Shown here in pieces: positions 11,651-22,529 of a stretch of DNA of 64,000 nucleotides (the stretch's first letter is position 1; every line of letters starts with the position of its first letter). Below the pieces are notes generated by a model. The model was not told the DNA's origin. It saw only the letters and a list, made by a program, of their open reading frames with translations, and made no database searches. A program made the translations under genes and the position numbers. This DNA is from Calliopum simillimum (Eukaryota; Arthropoda; Insecta; Diptera; Lauxaniidae), in contig OX638369.1 in the NCBI GenBank assembly GCA_951812925.1, forward strand, positions 46,185,061 through 46,249,060. Direction: 5' to 3'.

Positions 11651-12170
11651 GAAATATTGGATTAGTACATAAGTATTATGTGAAGCGGAAATTCTATTTA
11701 AGTTACCAGCAAATCTAAGAAACTAAACACACATTTCTCTTCCATAGGAATTCAGGAATTTAACAAAATTTAATTTATTTTCAAAGACTACTTAAATACA
11801 TAAAGGATATCATGTTTCAGCACAAACATTGTCAAAATCAAAAATTGACCACTTTGTATTTTTGCCGTAAAGTGTGGCGATCAACCGAATTGAAGTATTT
11901 CTTACACCATTTTAAACAAAATAAGTTCCTGGCAGCTTCCTTCGACTCACCGAACATGTCTATCTCTGATCAGATTAAGTCTTGATAGCATTGAAGTCGA
12001 ACCGTTTCTCATGACCCCCAGTGTCGCGAGCCCATATATAGAGCAGTCAAAACTAGTAGACGGTATCCGATTTTGATAAAATTTTGATCAGTGATGAAGT
12101 ATGGATAATATTTGCTCTAAAACTCGAGTTTTTACGTTTTAAAATTACTCGGTCGGAAAAAGGTATTTTT
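11651..12170. other. AT-rich sequence, no gene seen
   Basis: No recognised domain or repeat. A moderately GC-rich patch lies at 11920-12070, but its frames give no family signature. Confidence 0.4.
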
Positions 12171-12184
12171 ACTTGAAAGCAAGG

Positions 12185-14706
12185 GTAACCGGAAATAATA
12201 CGAACGGTCATGATTTTTCGGTCATAAACCCCATTTTGGTATTGGGAGTTATGTCCGCAAATTTTTCGGACCCCCCCTCCAATGGGGGTTACCTATGTCC
12301 GACAAATTTAATTAAGATTGAACAAAATTTTTTCAATAATCCATTTAAATTATTTATATCTTCTCTTCTTATACGAGATAAAATTGTATGTTTGTTTCTT
12401 TGTACTTATTTCTGTGCCAATATTTTTTCTCGAAAACGGCTACAGCGATTTTAATGAAACTTGGACTAGTGTTAGATATTAGCTTACAATGAAGAATGAG
12501 CTAGGTTTGAACTTTGTAAATGCTCACCAGAGGGCGTGGCACAGCCTTAAATTTTAAATTTGATTTAGTAATAACTCGCAAATTATACAAGGTATTTGGA
12601 TGAAATTTGGTGAGCGGGTACGGGTTAATAATACCTCGTAACGGACAAAAAGTGAACTGGATCGAAGAAGTGCCACGCCCACTTTTCAGCCCTTGAAAAT
12701 TTTGATTCAATATTACTCGAAAACGACTCCAACAATTTTGATGAAAATTTAGGAGATGTTACCTCTGCAAACAAGGATTAATATGTGATATGCCGTTATA
12801 TTGGGAAAACTCGTTGAAGGGCGTGGCACCGCCCACAAAAATATAAAACGGTATAAAAAGAAAACTAATAAAGCAAACATTCTGAAATTAACTGTGAGGT
12901 GCGTAATTGCAAAAAGGCATCTCTGTTCTGAAAGTGGGCGAAATATTGCCATTGCGCGTGGAACCTCCCATACAAGCCAAATACGTTAAATGCAATTTTT
13001 CGCAAATGTTACAAGATATTTTAATGAAATTTGGTATGTAGGTACTGCTTATTAATGCCTTATAATAACCGAAAAGTGGGCGGTATCGAAGAAGTACCAC
13101 GCCCCCTTTTTAGCCGTTGAAAATTTTGATTTAATATTACTCGAAAACGACTCCAACAATTTTAATGAAAATTTAAGAGATTGTACCCTTGAAAACAAGT
13201 GTTAATATGTGATATGCTGTTATATTGGAAAAACTCGATGAAGGGCGTGGCACCGCCGACAGAAATATAATACGCTTTAAAAAGAAAACTACTAAAGCAA
13301 TCTTTCTGAATTTAACGTAAGGTAGTCTACTTGCTATTAGGCACCATTACGAACTGAAAGTAGAGAAAATATCGCCTATGGGCGTGGAATCTCCCATACA
13401 AGAAAAACACGTTAAATGTTATCTCACGCAAATGGTACAACATATTTTGATGGAATTTGGTACACAGCTATTGCTGGCAAATGCCTTTTATATAAACAAA
13501 AGTGGGTGATACCGAGAAAGTGCCAGGCCCACTTTTTAACCATTCAAAATTTTGATTCGATATTATTCGAAAACGACTCCATTAATTTTAATGAAAATTT
13601 AAGAGGTGTTACCCTTAAAAACAAGGAATAATATGCGATATGCCGTTTTATTGGAAAAACTCACTGAAAGGCGTGGCACCGCCTACAAAAATATAATACG
13701 CTACAAAAAAAAAATACAAAAGCAATCTTCGTAAATTTAACTGTAGGGAGTCTCCTTTTTATTAGGCACCTATGACCTGAAAATGGGCAATATATCGCTC
13801 GTCGAACCTCCCATACAAGTAAAACAAATAAAATGCTATTTCTCGCAAATGCTACAACGTATTTTGATGAAATTTGGTATGCGGATCTGGATCATGAGTA
13901 TCTTAAGCATAACGAAAAGTGGGATTCGTTCAACAATTGCCACGACCACTTTTTACCAAAATAAAAATTTTAGTTATAGTAGTAACTCAGGCACAAAGAA
14001 AGAATGGAATGAACTTCTTATTTTTAATATGCAGTCTTATGTACTTTTTGACGCTGAATCCGTCTTCATCAGCAAAACTATCATTATACCTGCAGGGTTT
14101 TGAAATATCTTTGCTTGAAGTTGAAGAAAACGCTGTGTTCAGTCTTAACTGCGTGTCTACAAGAAAAGGTGAAAACCTTTTTTATTAATGGCGTTGAATA
14201 GCCACACTCTTCCTTATCAAAACTTTTCCAATAGGTCTTTTACTTTCCGAGGTAAGATCTTTTGAAGATATGATATTTCAGCCCCAATACAATAGACGAA
14301 ATATTTTGGATGCCTGCCATATCCCATTTATTTAATTTTTTGATATTTTTCTATACCATTCCACACTTTCCAAATATTTTCTTATTATTATTCTCATCGG
14401 TTAATTTATCATTTTGAAAGCATGAACATTGGAGGTGAAAAGGTACGAATTCCATCACAAAAAGTAGCTATGAATAATATCATCAACTAAAATAATAAGA
14501 TTAGATTGTTGACCGAGCAGGGATCGGTCTCCAGGTACTAATTACTATTGGATATTATAGACTGATATTATAGAAATGAGGCGTTAGGATATATCGTCAT
14601 GGGGATTATGTCCCAGAAAAAAACCGACATAACGGACATTTTAGAATGTCCGAATTATTGGGGGACATAATCCCCATTTCGTAAATGGGGATTATGTCAC
14701 GGCACC
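12185..14706. mobile_element. Possible ~2.5-kb element bounded by a 10-bp direct repeat
   Basis: GAAAGCAAGG occurs at 12175-12184 and again at 14707-14716. Just inside both copies are clusters of the word ATGTCCG and of GGGG-(A/T)TTATGTC, for example GGAGTTATGTCCGC near 12245 and GGGGATTATGTCCC near 14601. The shared words at both edges with a matching flanking repeat suggest one insertion enclosing the tandem array. The repeat could be coincidental and no transposase was found. Confidence 0.4.
12530..13965 (+). repeat. Tandem array C: ~424-bp trimeric higher-order repeat
   Basis: The GC core recurs at 12535(+), 12673(-), 12822(+), 12957(+), 13098(-), 13246(+), 13383(+), 13523(-), 13672(+), about 13801(+) and 13940(-). 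Spacings are 138, 149, 135, 141, 148, 137, 140, 149, 129 and 139 bp. Sequence identity, however, recurs every third monomer (424, 425 and 417 bp), for example ATTACTCGAAAACGACTCCA at 12712 and 13136. It is therefore an array of about 141-bp monomers amplified as trimers in which one core is inverted. Confidence 0.85.
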
Positions 14707-14716
14707 GAAAGCAAGG

Positions 14717-15570
14717 CAACTTACGAGAAAATTGTATGAGGCATTTTTCCGAGCACGTAGTTGAAAAGCGTAAAAAAATCGATTTTTATTTTTGGAAGCG
14801 AATATTATCTTTACTGCTTAATCTGTGCAACTGTGGATATGCATTCTGTGAAAAAAAAAATATGAGCAAAAAAATTTTGTTTTTTCTTTTTTGCAAAACA
14901 GGGTCTTCAGTAAGATCAAAAGTGCTTCTCAGATCTTTCTAGGAACGAAAACAAAATGATTCATATCTCGTTTTTAAGAGTCCTTCCAACTTTTGAGATG
15001 GTGTGAGGATGAATCTAAATTTCAACCCTATCTAATGTACATACATATATGTAAATAAGATCTACACATATTACCTGAGAAGCATTTCATTGCTTCATTT
15101 TTCCTGAACTCACATCTCTTTGACGATGGCGAATGCAATCTTGACCCAATTTTCCCTTTTTAATTCCATTAAATACCATTTAAATACCTTTGTAATGCAA
15201 TTTCCTTTTGTTAGTTTTATTGCTTCAGCATTGTGCTTTTGCAAAATATTTTAAATAGCTGGCAACAATGGCATGTGTCATAAATGTTGAAGCGAACGGT
15301 AGGAGATTTTTTTTTTTTTTTTTTTGTGCGAGTATTGTCTTGATAATGCGATTATTATTATTATTTTTATTGTTGTTGGCATTTTTTTTTCTTATTGTTG
15401 TTATTGTCGTTTAAATTGATATACGAGCAGCCGTAATGCAACAATGCAATCAACAATATATAACAAAGACAAAATAAGTAGACACACTTCCTTCGGTTTG
15501 GTCGAATCTCAAAAGCTACAAAATTGATATGAAAAATTATTTTTATAAGTTCATTGTGAGCTTACTACGT
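14717..15570. other. Unique AT-rich sequence with simple repeats
   Basis: Holds a T run at 15308-15325 and ATT/GTT runs around 15348-15410. No gene is recognised. Confidence 0.5.
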
Positions 15571-15582
15571 AGGGTATCTTTT

Positions 15583-15655
15583 TATATTTCGGGAACTAGC
15601 AACAGTAATGTCAAAAGCTTAAATCTGGCAACACCATAGTAAAGTTGTGAAAAAT
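15583..15655 (+). repeat. Solo terminal fragment of the 44.3-kb mariner-derived family
   Basis: TTTCGGGAACTAGCAACAGT and the following AATGTCAAAAGCTTAAATCT and GGCAACACCATA match both ends of the element at 44285-44897 with few differences. Only one end is present. Confidence 0.75.
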
Positions 15656-15791
15656 AATCCAACAAAAATCTTCTCTTGAAATTTCCATTTAAAATACCTT
15701 TCATTGACATCAATATTATTAAAATCCATTGAGAAGTTGCAAACTTCTACCGATTTTCATATAGCTATATCCCGATCATCTGATGGATATA

Positions 15792-16300
15792 TGAAGCAAT
15801 CCACGCCAAGTGTACCAGCTCCGATTTTGCTCAAATTTGGCAATATGGTAGATCCGGTGCGCAAGAACAACAACCCGGGAGGATTTGGTCCTAGTACCAT
15901 TTGTTGTTAAAATACAGGGTGTTAAAGTTGGCGTTTTTAGTCATTTTCATGAAAAGGGTGTTTTTTCAAAAATTTATAGCTTACACTAAAGTTTGTAAAT
16001 TGATAAATCTAAGATACTGGTCTTATCTATTTTGTTCTTTTTATAAAAAAATATTACTTGGTGATAACAATTTTTTTTCACCAAAGTTTTTTAAACTTAA
16101 AAATACTTTTGAATTTTTTTAAAAAATACCCCCTTAGATTTTTTAGAAGTACTTCAAATTGAAGCATAATTTATAAGCATTAAAATGATGTATGACTCAA
16201 GATGGGATTCGGACGCTAAATGTGAGTTTTTTGCTTTTGAGCGCCCGCGGCAGGCAAAAATCTTTTTTTACTCAAGAGGAAAGCATCTTACGTAAAAAGT
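15792..16300 (+). mobile_element. Half copy of foldback family F1
   Basis: Begins TGAAGCAATCCACGCCAAGT and continues through GTTGTTAAAATACAGGGTG and GCGTTTTTAGTCATTTTCAT to a GGCAGGCAAAAATC, CTCAAGAGGAAAGCATCTTA centre. All of this matches the F1 copy at 23966-24790, but the second arm is missing here. Confidence 0.75.
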
Positions 16301-16303
16301 GTA

Positions 16304-16570
16304 CTTGTCAGTGTCAGTCAGCTTTTGTCTTTCTCTTTGTGCTGTATCCTCTTTTCAGCTCTGTGTAGCGGCGTTTTTTGTCGTTGTAAATATTAAAAAA
16401 TTTGCATTTGATTTTACCTGGCTTATTGGCAAAATATTAAAATAATTTTAACTTTGTGCACATTTGCACATAAATGTCTCTCTAATGGTATATAATTTAA
16501 AATCGTGCTCCATTTCTAATATAGTAAAAAAGGTGCGACAAATTTTTCTTTCGTGTTAATATATAGATTA
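16304..16570 (+). repeat. Dispersed repeat D, copy 1
   Basis: About 265 bp align with 47308-47572. Shared blocks include TTTGTCTTTCTCTT, GGCAAAATATT, AATAATTTTAACTT, CCATTTCTA and AGTAAAAAAGGT. Both copies begin with clusters of TCAGTGTCA. The repeat is not coding; its family is unknown. Confidence 0.75.
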
Positions 16571-17740
16571 TGTTGCAGTTGTCGTACCGAGGGACTTCCA
16601 TAAGTATAGCTAAAGTGGGACATTAGTCCCATTATCTCCTTTGCAAAGCGATGCCTATGTAGAAAAACAAATATCTAATAACATAATATGCATATAGAAT
16701 ATCCAAATTATAACAAGTACTACAATGTTGACATGTCGTGTGTGTATCGCATATCTTTTTCTTACCCAATAGGTATTCTATGGTAAAACTTGAGCTGGTA
16801 TATACATACATATATCTCCGTTGGTTTTGCAAAATTTCAAAAAATGGGTCTAAGAAAAGTAGTTCAAAATAGTCCAGAAGTCTTACATTTTCGGTATTCT
16901 ACCGATTACAGCGCACCCTGTACATGAATTCGTACGAAGTCTTTCGAACCTTTAAACAATGTGTAATGTACATATGTATGTAAAAAAATTCAGAGTTCTA
17001 GCTATAAATAGCAACTTTACACTTGATCATAAGTTATTTGACCTTAATTTATATATATAGAATGTAGGGTAAACATAAAAACCACTACATATTGCTACAC
17101 AAAACGACAATCTACAAAAGGTGTAAAAACGCGCTGTATATTCACAATTGCGAGCATTCAGCGTTGCCACCAAATAAAAAGTGTTCGATTGAAAGTGAGC
17201 TGCTTTTGTTGTACTCCGTCGAACACAAAAGCACTGAATGGCAATGGATGAATTAAAATAAAAAAAAAAAACCAAAAGAGAAACTTGACCCTTTGTGCAC
17301 GCTTTTATTGTAAATTAATGTGAAGTTTTCAGTTGTAATAAAGGCCAACAATTGTTGGTAATGCACCACGTATTTCGGGTCGATAATAAATGTTTTTGCT
17401 GCTGCTCTGCTCTTGTTATTGTTGTTGATTGCGCTATAGTTGTGGTTTGCGTAAAATAAAGAAAAAAAAAACAGTCTTTTACAATTCGTCCTTATTATCA
17501 TATTACAAAAGTCGAAGTGTCAACGATTTAAAGGAAACTTAAAACCCCACTTTAAAGTGCAATATGACTGCAAAAGCAACAATTTGACTTTGTTCAATAA
17601 ACAATTCAGAGATTTCAAAAATACGTGGGAATTAAAATGTGCGATGCTTTTCCTTAGCGTAAATTCCCACTATAAATTTGGTGCACTTGAAAGAATATTT
17701 GTCCATGTTGGTTTTGTATTACAAAATAATAATAATAAAA
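16571..17740. other. Unique AT-rich sequence, no gene seen
   Basis: Only short low-complexity frames. GTTGTT-type sequence lies near 17415-17430. Confidence 0.45.
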
Positions 17741-17752
17741 AAAACTAGTAAG

Positions 17753-19195
17753 CGTGTTACCTTTAGCCTGGCCAAACATTAAATACCCTACTCTGCAGTA
17801 TTTTAAAAATATTTCTTCAGTGTAGCGTTTTGAAGCTTTTGATTATATGAGCGGTGCCATGCCCGCTCGTATGAGTTCGTCTAGTTTTAGCTCAGAGCAT
17901 GCATTTATAGGGAGGGAAATATGGACTACGTGGGTAATATGGACCACACGGATATTTTCCATTGCGTACATAGGATTTACCGATATTCACGTTCAAACTT
18001 AACGCTAATACCTAAAGCTTATATTAGTGAAATTTTAGCGTTCGGTGAAGTCGCATGTTTCTGTAAAGTTGTTTTTTCTAAAAAAGAGTTTGGTGATAAT
18101 TTTTTTCTAGTGAGTAAAACTCATTATTTCACTTTAAAGACATGGTGTTTTTTAATAAATGGTTAATTATATAAAGTTAGTGGGTACCATTTATAATTAA
18201 TCAGCACAAATAAGTTCACTGACCACAAGAATTTTTGATAAAAAACCATTTATTTAACCAACACGTGGTGCGGGTAATATGGACCACCAAAGAAAAAGGC
18301 CTCAAAAAACGACATTTTTATATGCAACTTCTGTACCAAATAAACATGTGGGGCAATATGGACTTTTTTTATCTTCATTTTGAGTATTTTCAGTTTATTA
18401 ATTTTTTTTTTCTTTATCCTGATGAGATATTTCTCTAAAAATGGATCAGAATTAAGGTGAATTGCTTCCTTTAATGACCGGCATAAAGTTAATTGTTTTG
18501 TTTTATGTTTTCTGAGTTTGATGTAAAAAAGAAAGATTGCTGGTCCATATTTCCCTCCCTTACCCTAGTCTTTTGTATTTAAGTGAAATTTAGGTGAATT
18601 ATCTCAAAAAACTCTTTCAGTGTAGCATTTTGGAACTTTTGCTTATATGGAAGGTACCACGCCCACTTATCCAATTTCTCCCAGTTCTTGTTCAGAGTTT
18701 GCATTATAGTTCTTAGTGTTCGACTAAAATTTAGTTCAATTATCTCAAAAAACTCTTTCACTATAGCGTTTCGAAGCTTTTGCTTGTATGGTAGGTGCCA
18801 CGCCTTCTTGTCCGAATTCGCCCACTTTTTGTTCAGAGCTTGCGCTTACAATTCGTAGTATTTATGTGTATTTTGGTTCCATTGTCGTGAAAAATACTCC
18901 TAAAGTTGGATTTTGAATATATTTTTTGTATGGGCGGTATGCGTGTCTGTTGACCGATTTCGTTCATTTTCATTCCCAAGAGTTAACTTTGACGACGAAA
19001 GTAGTGTACCAAATTACATTGAATTATCTTGCTCAGTTTCCCCAAAAAATTTATTTCCACACACAGCCTGCCACGGACATGGCTATATTGACTCAGGAGG
19101 TAACGCTGATCAAGAATATATATTTTCACTATCTGCTACGCCTCCCTATTTGCATTACAAACAGATGGACAATATACCCTGGGTGCAGGGTATAA
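17753..19195 (-). mobile_element. Composite repeat R1, copy b (interrupted by a MITE)
   Basis: Relative to the copy at 56184-57105 this one is inverted. The left edge TTACCTTTAGCCTGGCCAAA mirrors that copy's right edge, and the right part contains GCCACGGACATGGCTATATT and GATCAAGAATATATATTTTC before the terminal TATACCCTGGGTGCAGGGTA. Internal ~141-bp units have cores at 17857, 18658 and 18799. The 17910-18560 MITE is inserted in one unit; subtracting it restores a spacing of about 150 bp. Confidence 0.8.
17910..18560. mobile_element. TA-flanked MITE with ATATGGAC(CAC) words
   Basis: Starts GGGAGGGAAATATGGAC and ends with its exact inverse. TA precedes the left end; TTA follows the right end, so the target duplication is TA with one slipped T, or TTA. 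The word AATATGGAC(CAC) recurs at 17936, 18273 and 18354, besides the two ends. No transposase. Confidence 0.8.
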
Positions 19196-19653
19196 AAATT
19201 GGTATAATAAATATACTACTGTCTTCACGGAAATTTACCGAGGTTTCCAAAAAATGATATAAAAGGATATGTCAATAGGACTTTTTTCATACTAAAAGCG
19301 CCGCCGAAATCAAAAAATGGGAAAAACAAATTATCAATTTTCATAAAATATCAATTTTAAAGGTCCAGAGCTTTACCCAAAACTTTTTTCTAAAACACTA
19401 GTGTGATCCAGAAAATACGATGAACTCTTTTAAGCCTTACAAACTAAATACACTCTTAGAAAGCTTATACAATCAGCTAAAAGTTTATTGTAAAAAAGTT
19501 TTCTCGAAAACGTTATGTTCACCTAAGAAAATTGTTTTCGTAAAACAAATCCGAACATCAGTTTTAGGCCTATAACTCCTCAGGAGTAAATTTAATATCC
19601 TCCAAGTGCACTTTTTTGTCAGTCCAGGCCATAACCTTATGATTTATACCCTA
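19196..19653. repeat. AT-rich DNA; 19566-19652 matches 57130-57260 inverted
   Basis: In reverse complement the last 90 bases contain CATAAGGTTA, GACTGACAAAAAAGTGCACTT and CCTGAGGAGTTATAG-like blocks also found at 57145-57255. It is a dispersed repeat adjoining R1 ends. The rest is AT-rich with no gene seen. Confidence 0.5.
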
Positions 19654-20260
19654 CACAGAAAAAAAATTATCGGTCAATCCAACCGATTTCAACGATAGAA
19701 ATTGCACCAACCCGCAGTAAAAGTTAAATTGACTGTGCAGTCCAGTAAAATTACTGTAAAAATAGTACTGTACAGTTGCTGTTAAAATGTTTAGGTACTG
19801 TGAAAACAGTTAATTTAACCTAGATTTTCGATAGAAATTGCACCAACCCGGAGTTTTTGTATTTTGACCGTAGAACTCTGTAAATTTACAGTTATCTCGG
19901 TTTAGAAACTATCAAACACAGTTACAGTAAAAATAACCTTCTTAAAAGGTCAGCTAACAATATAAAACTGTTCCAAACAGTAAAAACTGTTTTGGAACGG
20001 TTTAATAGTTAGCACCCCAGAAGGGCTGTAACTAGCCGTTTCCAAAAACTCGTAGAAATTGTAGCAAACAATTTCTACGGCGACACCATTTCAAATGGCA
20101 AAATATCAGTACAACTCTAGTAAACTTATGTTGATTTATTCTTAAACAATGTGAGAATTTTATGAACCTGTTAAAAACTCAATTCAAAATGTTATTCATA
20201 TTTGAAAAACTATCGAATACAAAATTTATAGTTATTTTTACCGTCGTTTTTTTTTCTGTG
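19654..20260. mobile_element. ~607-bp element with CACAGAAAAAAAA ends, TA-flanked
   Basis: The left end CACAGAAAAAAAA is mirrored by TTTTTTTTCTGTG and TA flanks both sides. Inside, CGATAGAAATTGCACCAACC is directly repeated at about 19694 and 19840, and short ACTGT-type words are frequent. No coding capacity. The poly-A-like termini make the boundary call moderate. Confidence 0.5.
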
Positions 20261-21480
20261 TATATTATTATAAAAAGCATTATTGTTAAGTTTTAATCAT
20301 TTCTTGGCTTGGGTGAACCCCAAAAAAATATTTGTAGAATAGTTTTACCCACTATTAAACAGTTTTAGAAAAAGAAGAGGTCAAAAACCTGATAAGAACT
20401 GAATATTATGGATGAAGGTGTTCTGTAAGTTTGATTCTTGCATGATTTCATGGAGCGTTTTTTGTAATTTTAGTACTAAAAAGTACTAAATTAAGTACAA
20501 TAATTTTTTGGAAAATCCAGGAAACTTTCTTTGCGCTGATACTTTGTTTCAATACCTGTGCGATTAATCGATTTCTTTTCACTTTTTGCACCCAACCAAA
20601 ATCGACAAAACTATAGTTTTGCCCTTGTTAACGGTTTTGGTATACGGTTTAATTCGAAAATTGGAGGACCGTAGGGCACTAAACAAGTAGCACTAAATAT
20701 TTTTTTTTCTGAAAACGGCGATGCGAATGCGGTTAATTAGTAATAATTAAACAACTGATCCATTAAAATTTTACCATAATTAGAGCGATTTTAGAACGCT
20801 TCAAAAACTCACATAATTTAATAGGTACCTTTTATAAAATAAACATAACTTTTATTAACATTTATAATTCTTTAAACCTTGGCATTTTTCATAAAATTGC
20901 TCTGGCAATTCCCCATTCGAATAATCCTTAATGCGGTTGGAAATGTTAATTGAAAAGTATTCTCTAGTTAACTAAAAAAAATAACTCTCTTTAAATTTTC
21001 AATGTTAACATTGTAATTAAAAACAAGCAAATTATAACAATATTTCATAAACAGATATTCATATACTCGTACATACTTAGTACGCGCTAATTACAACGAA
21101 ACAGTTTATTTGGCCAAAATGAAATTGAAATGAAAATTTTGCATTTATTTTTTTGTAGTTGTAGTTAAATATGAAAATGAACGTGGAGTAAGTAGGCCTA
21201 TCGACTACGAGTATATATATCATAATTATGAATTGGGACATCATGCCATCATTTTCCGATCCCGCTGTGAATTATGAGCAATTTTCATAATTTGCTTACC
21301 CACACACACGCATACATAGATCAATGCATACGTATGCAAATAGTTAGACGGTTATAACTGAGCGAACGCATACCGTCAAAGCGATTTCCCATTTCAATAA
21401 CAGAAATTTTGTTCGCGGAAAATTTTAATTTGAATATTCGCATGGCGGTGCTAAAACGTTGCTGCTTCAATTAACGATTT
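20261..21480. other. AT-rich unique DNA, no gene seen
   Basis: No family signature. The part from about 21180 (GGCCTATCGACTACG, then CATAATTATG) is less degenerate-looking and could be regulatory, but I have no direct support. Confidence 0.4.
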
Positions 21481-22180
21481 TCACATTAGGATACATTACT
21501 ACAACAATACTACAGACACTGTTAACAACAACACCAACAACAACAAGAACAACAGCAATAAGTTAGTGTGCAACAACATAATCCATGCAACAAAACACAG
21601 TCTATTCAATGGCATGCACCTCAGTTGCACAGTGGAAAAGAATGGAGACTGAATTTGAATTTCTTACCAACAGTTTTCCCTTGAAATTTTTAAGCCCAAT
21701 ATTTGATCTACGATGGCAATATGCGTGCAAAAGCAACACTTACACGAGTGGCCAGCTTAAATCCACTCAACCATTTACTCTTACAAGAAGCAACATCTCC
21801 ATCGTCATCCACATCATCAGATGGAATATTCATGCTTAATTACAAACGCGCCACCGCAGGATTCGAAAAATGCGCCATTGTGGGAGTTCAAATCGTGTGG
21901 AGCAGCTGCATTTGTCGCTGCTGATGTAGCATTTGGCAACACACACATTGGAGATTTGTGTTCGCGCGCGTAAATGAGCATTTGGCAGCAACATTGCAAA
22001 CAACAATAACAACAGCAACAACAGTATCAGTTGTAACGACAACATTGTTATCAGCATTGACATTACAATTTTTTATCATCATCGTCATTGTCATCATCAT
22101 CACCATTTATATGTATATCCTGTGGTCATTGGATTTATTTTCAAGTGCCGTTTTGTTTTTGCATAAAAATTTGATTTTTT
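21481..22180. other. CAA/CAT-rich, comparatively GC-rich unique DNA
   Basis: Contains AACAACAAC runs (21522-21560, 22000-22025) and CATCATCATCGTCATTGTC-type sequence (22075-22105). A 73-codon frame at 21703-21924 (+) has serine-rich coding-like composition but lacks convincing splice sites or a family match, so it is not called a gene. Confidence 0.45.
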
Positions 22181-22529
22181 CAATTTGTTATTGTTTTTTT
22201 GTTAAGTATTAAATTGAAAGAAAATAAAAACAGCAATAAATTGTAACTTGTAATAGTGATATCTTTGGCTTAGCCAAAAAAAAAAAATGTCCTTCACTTC
22301 AGAATTTTGAAAATTTTGCTTTTACGGGAGGTGCCACGCACTCTTGGCCAAATTCATTTTGTTTTTGCTCAGATCTTGCGAAATTTGATTTCATTACCTC
22401 TAATAACGATTGCACTGCAGAATCATGTATGTGCATTTAGCTTATATGGGAGGTGCCACGCCCTCTTGTCCGACTTTGCTCTAATTTTGGTAATAGCTTG
22501 CATTTACTGTCCCAAGTGTTTCAGTGGAA

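Noticed and set aside
21703..21924. Serine-rich 73-codon plus-strand frame with coding-like composition
   Set aside because: Weak acceptor (TTTTTAAG), no donor before its stop, no family match; kept only as a note on the region.
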